This document shows, piece by piece, positions 57,977-64,000 of a stretch of 64,000 bases of DNA. The stretch spans positions 1,146,975 through 1,210,974 of the forward strand of contig NZ_KV440945.1 in the NCBI RefSeq assembly GCF_001636345.1, read 5' to 3'. The stretch is from Cytobacillus gottheilii. GTDB taxonomy: Bacteria > Bacillota > Bacilli > Bacillales > Cytobacillaceae. The notes beneath the pieces are model-generated. The model ran no database searches. It saw only the letters and a list, made by a program, of their open reading frames with translations, and was not told where the DNA came from. A program made the position numbers and the translations under genes. Every line of letters starts with the position of its first letter. The first letter of the stretch is position 1.

Positions 57977-58401
57977 CAATAGACATTTAAATAGATTGGA
58001 AGAGCCAGAGACCTAATTCTTTTAGGCAACTACGAAGAGGCTGGGACATAAGTAACTAACACACCTATTGAACCGAATGGTAAGGAAGGTCATCTTTCTA
58101 ATCATTCGGTTTTTTATTTATAATTATAAAATATATTTTATTTACATGAGTGAAATGGAGCGGAGGGCCCTCGACTCCTGCGGGCTGCAGAGCAAAGGGT
58201 GAGATCCCGCAGGAACGAAGTGACGAGGAGGCTCAGCTTGCTCCCCGCGGAAAGCGAGGGTCCGCAGCGCAATGGAACGGTCTTGATTAAATACCGAAAC
58301 CAAGATATTGAATATTCGTGTTTTAGAAATATTAATTTTGTTTTGTCCCAGCCTCTTTTTTATTTGCTATTGTTAATCTCCAGCCAATTCCCCCTCTTAG
58401 T
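57977..58401. other. Spacer after the E3 gene
   Basis: The 425-bp stretch is mostly the 319-bp dispersed repeat at 58037-58355. No gene is supported; an ORF across 58199-58426 lies in the repeat and has no ribosome site. Confidence 0.7.
58037..58355 (+). repeat. Dispersed repeat with terminal inverted repeats, copy 2 (319 bp)
   Basis: It starts GAGGCTGGGACA and ends TGTCCCAGCCTC, perfect 12-bp inverted ends. The hairpin ACCGAATG...CATTCGGT followed by T6 (58072-58115) can act as terminator of the E1/E2/E3 operon. The GC-rich core carries 56 bases missing from copy 1. No ORF and no target-site duplication are evident. Confidence 0.9.
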
Positions 58402-58875
58402 CTATCTGATAAAAGCTTCCGCCTGATTTTTTAAAGCATCTTCAATCCTGATTTTCTGTGTAACATGCATATTAAGCATATGTAATTGATCAAGTAACAC
58501 ATAAGATACTCTTTTAGATTCATGACTGACAGTTAACTCGCTGGTTAGTGCCTTACATAAAAAACAAATAGAGAACTGCTGCCGTACTTCTCCGTCTGAA
58601 TAAGAAATAACGTGATTTGGATCGCTATAAACACCGATCATTTTTAAAACCTCGATATGTATTCCTGTTTCTTCGCTCACTTCCCTCTTAACTGCTTCCT
58701 CAACAGATTCACCTGGATCCACCCCACCTCCAGGCAAAGACCATTTTCCATTGTCCACCCGCTCCTGCAATAATATTTTGTTTCCATCTTCCGACAATAT
58801 AACGGCTGAAACAGCTGGCACAATGCTATTGGGAACGGGTGCGTGGCCATCATAATAGTAATCAACTCTTGCCAT
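58402..58875 (-). CDS. NUDIX hydrolase
   Basis: The 157-aa protein has the NUDIX box GGVDPGESVEEAVKREVSEE near residues 51-70 and a family-typical N terminus MARVDYYYDGHAPVPNSIVP. The substrate is unknown. The N terminus looks complete, but the DNA just upstream of ATG (58876 onward) codes for the divergent oxidoreductase remnant and contains no ribosome site. The gene seems to have lost its leader at a junction. Confidence 0.85.
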   Translation of the reverse strand: MARVDYYYDGHAPVPNSIVPAVSAVILSEDGNKILLQERVDNGKWSLPGGGVDPGESVEEAVKREVSEETGIHIEVLKMIGVYSDPNHVISYSDGEVRQQFSICFLCKALTSELTVSHESKRVSYVLLDQLHMLNMHVTQKIRIEDALKNQAEAFIR

Positions 58876-58900
58876 CTTAGGAATTATTGGAGCCGGACAA

Positions 58901-60106
58901 ATGGGCTTTGGTCTAATCTCTCAAATTTCCCGAATTCCCGGAATGGTAGTTGGCGGAATTTGTGATGTGAACTTAGAAAATGCGAATAGAGCAAAAGACT
59001 TTTATCGTTCTCAGGAAAAAAGAGCAATTGATACGATTGTTTCAACGGATTACCGCGCAATCATTCAATCTCAGAATGTAGAAGTTGTGGTAGATGCAAC
59101 TGGAGTACCTGAAGTTGGAGCTAATATTTCCTTAGAAGCTTTAAGATCTAAGAAACATCTAGTTCTTCTGAATGTAGAAGTAGATATAACAATCGGGTCG
59201 GTTATGAATCAATTGTTTACTTCAGCTGGCCTCGTTTATACAGGTTCAGCTGGTGATGAGCCGGCAGCAATCGTTGAACTGTACGAATTTGCAAAGACAA
59301 TGGGCTTAGAAGTTGTTGTTGCTGGTAAAGGGAAAAATAACCCGCTGATTCCAACAGCAAATCCTGATACTTGTGCAGCAGAAGCAAAGCGAAAAAATAT
59401 GAGTGCTCACATGCTGGCTGCTTTCCAGGATGGAACAAAAACAATGGCAGAAATGAACCTTTTGAGTAATGCGATCGGTCTTATTCCAGACAAAGTAGGC
59501 ATGCATGGAGTTGAAGCCAACTTAGACAACGTTGCAGACATCCTTAATACAAAAGAAAATGGCGGAGTTCTTGAGAAAACAGGTGTTGTTGATTATGTTA
59601 ACGGTCTTGCGCCAGGGGTCTTTGTTATTGTGAAGAGTGAATTAGAGCCAGTAGATGAAGAGCTGCGCTACTTATTAAAAGTTAGTGAAAACCATGGTTC
59701 ACACTATACTTTATATCGCCCTTACCATCTGGCAAGTCTTGAAACACCTGTAACGATCGCTAAAGCTGTATTAAATCATGATACATCCATTAATCCGCTG
59801 GGAGCACCGATTTCAGAGACAGTTACAGTAGCTAAACGAGATATTAAAGCGGGAGAAACGCTGGACGGAATTGGCGGCTACTCTGTAAGAGGTGTTTTAG
59901 AAACACATGAAGATATGAAAACAAACGGCCACATTCCAATTGGTTTAATCAGCGGTAAAGTTGTGGCTAAGAAAGATATCAGAGAAGGACAGTTTTTAAC
60001 AGAAGATGATATCGAACTAGATCCAACTACTACAGTTTGGAAACTTAGATCTCTGCAGGATCATCTGTTTTCAGGAGGAAAGGCTTCTGAAATTATTATT
60101 AAGTAA
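58901..60106 (+). CDS. DXR-II-like/SAF oxidoreductase, 5'-truncated (copy 2)
   Basis: It is a close paralogue of the gene at 47186, collinear to the end (GDEPAAIVELYEFAKTMG, GKGKNNPL, SAF domain near 305-390). Homology begins in frame at about 58880 with LGIIGAGQMGFG, but the frame is closed at 58859-58861 and about 26 N-terminal residues are gone. The first usable ATG is 58901, with GGAG eight bases upstream. Starting there removes the dinucleotide loop GxGxxG, so NAD(P) binding should fail unless a non-ATG start upstream is used. Confidence 0.8.
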   Translation: MGFGLISQISRIPGMVVGGICDVNLENANRAKDFYRSQEKRAIDTIVSTDYRAIIQSQNVEVVVDATGVPEVGANISLEALRSKKHLVLLNVEVDITIGSVMNQLFTSAGLVYTGSAGDEPAAIVELYEFAKTMGLEVVVAGKGKNNPLIPTANPDTCAAEAKRKNMSAHMLAAFQDGTKTMAEMNLLSNAIGLIPDKVGMHGVEANLDNVADILNTKENGGVLEKTGVVDYVNGLAPGVFVIVKSELEPVDEELRYLLKVSENHGSHYTLYRPYHLASLETPVTIAKAVLNHDTSINPLGAPISETVTVAKRDIKAGETLDGIGGYSVRGVLETHEDMKTNGHIPIGLISGKVVAKKDIREGQFLTEDDIELDPTTTVWKLRSLQDHLFSGGKASEIIIK

Positions 60107-60131
60107 TTTTTTGCGGGAGGAGAGATAACAA

Positions 60132-60566
60132 ATGCAATTAATCCTTATAGCATGCGGCATCTTGGTAATGAACTATATTCTGACTTTTTTCCAGGTCAGA
60201 AGCTACAAAAAATCAATGGAAACAATGATTAAGAAGTATAAAGGCAAACAAGGGTATTATCTGTTCTCTGGTCAATCAAGAAGAAAACTTGGTGCCGGTT
60301 CAATTGCCATGCTTGTTGTTGATGAAAATTATATGGTCATGGAATGCCAAGTGATGAAAGGGATTACTGTACTTTCCACTTTTAAAGAAATTGAAAAGTA
60401 TAAAGGTCTCCATGTAGGCTCCATGCTCGATACTCTTCATGAATCAGCCAAACAAGTGAAAAAGTCAAAAAAGAAACAAAAAATGCCTGCTATAAGTGAT
60501 GCTCTGAATACAGCTGCAGAAAGTGCATTGTTATCCATCTCTCGAAAAGCTATGCCAAATGCCTAA
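60132..60566 (+). CDS. gutM: GutM-type accessory protein (copy 2)
   Basis: The 144-aa protein has one N-terminal membrane helix (LILIACGILVMNYILTFF). The GutM body is present (KGKQGYYLFSGQSRRKLGAG, QVMKGITVLSTFKEIEKYKG), with a Lys-rich C-terminal region. It follows the truncated oxidoreductase by 25 bases behind GGGAGGAG. In operon 1 the gutM gene is last; here it is second. Confidence 0.87.
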   Translation: MQLILIACGILVMNYILTFFQVRSYKKSMETMIKKYKGKQGYYLFSGQSRRKLGAGSIAMLVVDENYMVMECQVMKGITVLSTFKEIEKYKGLHVGSMLDTLHESAKQVKKSKKKQKMPAISDALNTAAESALLSISRKAMPNA

Positions 60567-60579
60567 ATGTTGAAAATGA

Positions 60580-60616
60580 TAGCAGCTTCCTTGCAAAGCC
60601 GACGGAGGAAGCTGCT
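60580..60616 (+). terminator. Hairpin between gutM copy 2 and srlA copy 2
   Basis: AGCAGCTTCC pairs perfectly with GGAAGCTGCT and is followed by TTCTTTC. It may be a partial terminator or a processing or stability element inside operon 2. Confidence 0.65.
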
Positions 60617-60657
60617 TCTTTCAAAATAGGAAAATACGAACAAAGGAGTGTGTGACC

Positions 60658-61173
60658 ATGGAATGGATTCAATGGTTTGGAGAACACTTTATTGGAATGT
60701 TTAATGCTGGTGGAGAACAGTTTATGGGGCTGCTTACGGGAATTGTTCCTACACTTGTCGTATTATTAACCTTTACTTATGCAATGATTAAGTTTATTGG
60801 GGAAGAAAGAGTAACAAGAGCAATTAAGTTTGCATCCAAATATACGGTTTTGAGATATACATTAATGCCGATCTTATCCATACTCCTTCTTACTAATCCA
60901 ATGGCTTATACATTTGGACGCTTTGTAGAAGAAAAGCAAAAACCTGCCTTTTATGACTCGCTCGTTTCGTTTTTACACCCAGTAACAGCATTGTTTCCTT
61001 ATGCAAACGCAGGTGAGCTGTTCGTCTATCTAGGAATCGCTAACGGCTTAACACAAGCTGGGTATGCAACTTCAGAATTAGCAGTACGATTTTTCTTGGT
61101 AGGTATAGTAGTTATGTTCCTTAGAGGGATTATCACTGAACAAATTACAAAATACTTAGCAAATCGGATGTAA
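60658..61173 (+). CDS. srlA: PTS glucitol/sorbitol-type IIC component (copy 2)
   Basis: The 171-aa membrane protein is collinear with copy 1 ([41 protein letters not shown]). AAAGGAG lies nine bases before ATG 60658; an in-frame GTG at 60652 is too close to the site. Confidence 0.94.
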   Translation: MEWIQWFGEHFIGMFNAGGEQFMGLLTGIVPTLVVLLTFTYAMIKFIGEERVTRAIKFASKYTVLRYTLMPILSILLLTNPMAYTFGRFVEEKQKPAFYDSLVSFLHPVTALFPYANAGELFVYLGIANGLTQAGYATSELAVRFFLVGIVVMFLRGIITEQITKYLANRM

Positions 61174-61203
61174 GCGTATTCTACTAAGAAGGGGAGATGA
61201 ACG

Positions 61204-62226
61204 ATGGCATATAAAGCTGTCTTTGTAGATAAAGGTTCAGGCGGTTGGGGAAAAGGGCTGACAATAGAGCCAAAGGGTAAAAAAGTTAAAGTGGTTTCTA
61301 TTACTGGCGGAGGTATTCACCCTGTCGCAAGAAGAATTGCAGAATTAGCAAATACAGAAGCGATTGATGGTTTTAAAAACTCTGTACCAGAAGACCAAAT
61401 GATGTGTGTGGTCATTGACTGTGGCGGTACAGCCAGAATTGGGTTATATCCAATGAAAAGAATTCCTACAGTAGATATTTTAGGATCTTCTCCTTCAGGT
61501 CCGCTTGCTAAGCATATTACCGAAGATATCTTTGTTTCTGGTGTAACAGAAAAAGAGATTTCAATTGCAGATGGTGCCAGTTCTGCTGCTGCAATTGAAG
61601 AGAATACTGAAGAATCTAATGGCAGATTTGATACATCTGATAAAGAAAAATTCCAAGAGGAATATAAAAAGGTCAAACAAGAGCAGCAAGGAAGCGATGA
61701 AAATTTCTTAATGCGTTTTTCTAAAGGAATTGGTAAAGTAACAGGAACGTTTTATCAAGCAGGCCGAGACTCAGTCGAAATGTTATTAAAGAATATTATC
61801 CCATTTATGGCCTTCGTCAGCATGCTGATTGGTATAATCAATTATACTGGCATTGGCGATATCATTGCGAATACAATGTCACCGCTGGCAAGTTCCATTT
61901 GGGGATTAATCGTGATCGTTATTATCTGTACGATTCCATTATTATCACCAGTTCTTGGACCTGGTGCAGTAATCGCTCAAGTTATTGGGGTATTAATCGG
62001 AAGTCAGATTGCATTAGGAAACATTCCACCGCATTTTGCGCTTCCAGCACTATTTGCCATTAACGGTCAAGTAGGTGCAGACTTTGTTCCGGTAGGTTTA
62101 TCACTTGGTGAAGCTAAGCCTGAAACTGTACAATATGGTGTTCCAGCTGTATTATACAGCCGCTTGATTACTGGTGTTTTAGCTGTTGTTATCGCTTACT
62201 TTGCTAGCTTTGGCATGTATAATTAA
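61204..62226 (+). CDS. srlE: PTS glucitol/sorbitol-type IIB-C component (copy 2)
   Basis: The 340-aa protein has an IIB domain with predicted phospho-Cys C73 in [11 protein letters not shown], where copy 1 has TARCG. A charged linker spans about residues 125-165. The membrane domain includes [17 protein letters not shown] and [30 protein letters not shown] precedes ATG. Confidence 0.94.
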   Translation: MAYKAVFVDKGSGGWGKGLTIEPKGKKVKVVSITGGGIHPVARRIAELANTEAIDGFKNSVPEDQMMCVVIDCGGTARIGLYPMKRIPTVDILGSSPSGPLAKHITEDIFVSGVTEKEISIADGASSAAAIEENTEESNGRFDTSDKEKFQEEYKKVKQEQQGSDENFLMRFSKGIGKVTGTFYQAGRDSVEMLLKNIIPFMAFVSMLIGIINYTGIGDIIANTMSPLASSIWGLIVIVIICTIPLLSPVLGPGAVIAQVIGVLIGSQIALGNIPPHFALPALFAINGQVGADFVPVGLSLGEAKPETVQYGVPAVLYSRLITGVLAVVIAYFASFGMYN

Positions 62227-62248
62227 AATGAACACAGGGGGTAATACA

Positions 62249-62605
62249 ATGAGTAAATCGATTATTAAAGAAGTTGGTCCATTAGTTCCTAGTTTTGAAG
62301 CGGAAAAAGTAGTTATTTTATTTGGTCCTTCAGCTCCAGCTGAGTTACGGGAAATTTCAGTTATTCATGAGCAGGAAGAAGTAGCAGATGATTTCATCCA
62401 AGAGGGTGTAAAGTTTATTGTAGGCAATAAAGAATACACTGTCACAGCTGTTGGTTCTGCAGCCAATGCAAATTTCAAAGAGTTAGGACATATTTCAATC
62501 TATTTTCAAGAGCCTGACGGAGATATTCTGCCTGGAGCCGTTTTTGTTAGTCCTTCTGAATTTCCGGTATTTAATGAAGGAGAAGAAATTAAATTCACTA
62601 AATAA
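62249..62605 (+). CDS. srlB: PTS glucitol/sorbitol-type IIA component (copy 2)
   Basis: The 118-aa IIA has predicted phospho-His H40 in REISVIHEQE, as in copy 1. ATG 62249 follows CAGGGGGTAA; the longer ORF start lies inside srlE and is not used. The gene order IIC-IIB-IIA differs from IIA-IIC-IIB in operon 1. Confidence 0.93.
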   Translation: MSKSIIKEVGPLVPSFEAEKVVILFGPSAPAELREISVIHEQEEVADDFIQEGVKFIVGNKEYTVTAVGSAANANFKELGHISIYFQEPDGDILPGAVFVSPSEFPVFNEGEEIKFTK

Positions 62606-62630
62606 AGAATGAATAGAATGGATGATTTTT

Positions 62631-63566
62631 ATGTCCTCACTTGAAGATAGAAGATTGTTGGTCAAAGTGGCCAATATGTATTATGAAGAAGGAGCAACTC
62701 AATCAGAAATTGCTAAATCAATCGGTGTAAGCCGATCGCTTATTTCTAAATATCTGGCAAAAGCAAAAGAATCAGGAGTCGTCGAAATCATTATACATGA
62801 TGATGAAGCACATCCGTATATGGCTCTTGAATCAAAGGTTGAGCGAAGATATGACCTGAGAGAAGTGGTTTGTGTTTCAAGTGGAGAAGGAGAGAGTGTT
62901 AAAGCTCGCTTAGGTGCCGCTGCAAGCAAGTACTTATTGCGAATCATAAAGGATGGTCAAACGATCGGGATTTCATCTGGAACAACCCTGAATGAAGTAG
63001 CAAAATCCCTTCCCAGTCAGCATTTTTCAGGTCTCACCATTGTACCGCTCGTTGGCGGGATGGGGGATGAACGGGTAGACATCCACTCTAACAGCATTGT
63101 GGCAAAAGTGGCGGAGAGCTTTCATGCCGACTATAAACTATTGCATGCACCTGTGCTGGTAGATTCAAAAGAGGCAAAGGAAGTCATTGTACAACAATCT
63201 TTTATTAAAACCATTTTTGATATTGCCAGTAAATCGGATATTGCAGTAGTAGGGATTGGCGGTACACCTGAACACTCTACAATGGTGAAATCGTATCTGC
63301 ACCAAGTAAAACAAAAAGAATTTAATTATGAAGGCATAGTAGGAGATATTTGCTACAACTTTATTGACCGTAATGGTGAAGCATTTTCTAACCCGTGGAA
63401 TGATAAGGTCATTACAATGGAGTTGGAAAATCTAAAGAAAATACCTTTGGTTATTGGTGTTGCAAGCGGTAAGGAAAAAGTTGAAGCCATACGAACTTCA
63501 CTGGTCGCAAAATTAATTGATGTTCTTATTACAGATGAAAATACAGCGAAAGAACTATTAGATTGA
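62631..63566 (+). CDS. SorC-family transcriptional regulator (copy 2)
   Basis: The 311-aa protein has a helix-turn-helix ATQSEIAKSIGVSRSLISKYLAKA near residues 20-43. The sugar-binding domain follows (TIGISSGTTLN, TIVPLVGGMGDERVDIHSN, VVGIGGTPEHS). It belongs to the same family as the regulator at 46052 but is encoded inside the operon as a downstream gene. ATG 62631 has GGATGAT five bases upstream; ATG 62622 does not. Confidence 0.87.
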   Translation: MSSLEDRRLLVKVANMYYEEGATQSEIAKSIGVSRSLISKYLAKAKESGVVEIIIHDDEAHPYMALESKVERRYDLREVVCVSSGEGESVKARLGAAASKYLLRIIKDGQTIGISSGTTLNEVAKSLPSQHFSGLTIVPLVGGMGDERVDIHSNSIVAKVAESFHADYKLLHAPVLVDSKEAKEVIVQQSFIKTIFDIASKSDIAVVGIGGTPEHSTMVKSYLHQVKQKEFNYEGIVGDICYNFIDRNGEAFSNPWNDKVITMELENLKKIPLVIGVASGKEKVEAIRTSLVAKLIDVLITDENTAKELLD

Positions 63567-63576
63567 AGCAATTAGG

Positions 63577-63612
63577 AAATGAGGTGATGAAGTAACATAT
63601 CACCTCATTATT
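63577..63612 (+). terminator. Terminator of PTS operon 2
   Basis: AATGAGGTGAT pairs with ATCACCTCATT and is followed by a T-rich tract. It separates the regulator from the transketolase gene. Confidence 0.82.
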
Positions 63613-63650
63613 TATTATCTTATTCTTTTCGTTAATGGGGGAGTTTGAAA

Positions 63651-64000
63651 ATGACAAAATTTATAGATCAGCTGTCAATTGATACGATACGTACACTTTC
63701 AATAGATGGAGTTGAAAAAGCGAATTCAGGTCATCCGGGGATGCCAATGGGTGCAGCGCCAATGGCTTATACACTGTGGACAAAGTTTATGAATCAAAAT
63801 CCATCAGATCCTAATTGGTTTAATAGAGATCGATTTGTGTTATCTGCGGGGCACGGATCAATGCTTTTGTATAGTCTTCTTCACTTGTCTCATTATGATT
63901 TATCAATGGATGAGTTAAAGTCTTTCCGCCAATGGGGAAGTAAAACTCCTGGCCACCCTGAATATGGTCACACACCTGGAGTGGATGCAACAACGGGACC
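63651..64000 (+). CDS. tkt: Transketolase, N-terminal part (runs off the window)
   Basis: Translation from ATG 63651 gives [20 protein letters not shown], then [37 protein letters not shown] and [18 protein letters not shown], the ThDP/pyrophosphate-side N terminus of a transketolase. Only about 116 residues are inside the window. AATGGGGGAG precedes ATG. It may be a second, pathway-specific transketolase linked to the polyol operons, or the housekeeping copy. Confidence 0.93.
   Translation, partial: MTKFIDQLSIDTIRTLSIDGVEKANSGHPGMPMGAAPMAYTLWTKFMNQNPSDPNWFNRDRFVLSAGHGSMLLYSLLHLSHYDLSMDELKSFRQWGSKTPGHPEYGHTPGVDATTG

Noticed and set aside
58199..58426. 75-aa plus-strand ORF
   Set aside because: It is contained mostly in the second copy of the dispersed repeat; no ribosome site.

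Overview
The window is chromosomal DNA of a low-GC, endospore-former-type Bacillaceae (Bacillus sensu lato). Three things support this: AT-rich third codon positions, strong AGGAGG-type ribosome sites with frequent GTG/TTG starts, and gene order. From base 1 to about 45.3 kb the order follows the Bacillus subtilis 168 trnB-glg-men-luxS-dps-pckA-metK-asnB-ytoA-ytpAB-ytqAB neighbourhood. The genus cannot be fixed from the sequence alone.

Layout. (1) 1-1680: the 3' part of a trnB-like cluster. It holds one partial and 16 complete tRNAs and an intrinsic terminator. A 142-bp segment flanked by a 19-bp direct repeat has split the Ser/fMet spacer. (2) 2.1-10.1 kb: glycogen operon glgBCDAP. (3) 10.6-19.4 kb: yteA and menA on the minus strand, then menF-menD-menH-menB-menE on the plus strand (menaquinone). 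No menC follows menE; a dispersed repeat lies there instead. (4) 19.4-34.9 kb: housekeeping and stress genes: a pentapeptide-repeat protein, a zinc-binding lipoprotein with twin Zur boxes, carbonic anhydrase, yidD, luxS, cardiolipin synthase, dps, mutTA, a ytlACD-type ABC transporter, ytmA, ytmB and pckA. (5) 34.9-45.3 kb: SAM-I riboswitch with metK, a 52-bp tandem repeat array, asnB, a C39-like protease, ytoA, ytpA, ytpB, ytqB/ytqA and two small genes; a zinc-ribbon small gene follows at 45.6 kb.

(6) 46.0-64.0 kb is the accessory and most interesting part. Two paralogous glucitol-family PTS gene sets (IIA, IIC, IIB/C, GutM, SorC-type regulator) each carry a homoserine-dehydrogenase-like/SAF oxidoreductase of the COG4091 type, the family that includes the type II DXP reductoisomerases (DXR-II/DRL). 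Between them lie a zinc alcohol dehydrogenase, a 2-hydroxyacid dehydrogenase and a complete acetoin-dehydrogenase-like E1alpha/E1beta/E2/E3 complex. A transketolase gene begins at the right edge.

Working hypothesis (inference): the locus takes up a branched or deoxy polyol such as 2-C-methyl-D-erythritol through the PTS. The DXR-II-like enzyme would convert the phosphate to 1-deoxyxylulose 5-phosphate by the reverse DXR reaction. The acetoin-DH-like complex would cleave that acyloin into acetyl-CoA and glyceraldehyde 3-phosphate. A shared TGTTC-N7-GATCA operator candidate sits in front of both the first PTS operon and the E1/E2/E3 operon, and a near-consensus cre overlaps the first promoter, as expected for a regulated catabolic regulon. 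The second oxidoreductase copy has lost its first 26 codons at a junction with a divergent NUDIX gene.

Dispersed repeats are present: two copies of a 262-319 bp element with 12-bp terminal inverted repeats, a degraded fragment of it, and a second repeat type inside the ytl ABC operon.
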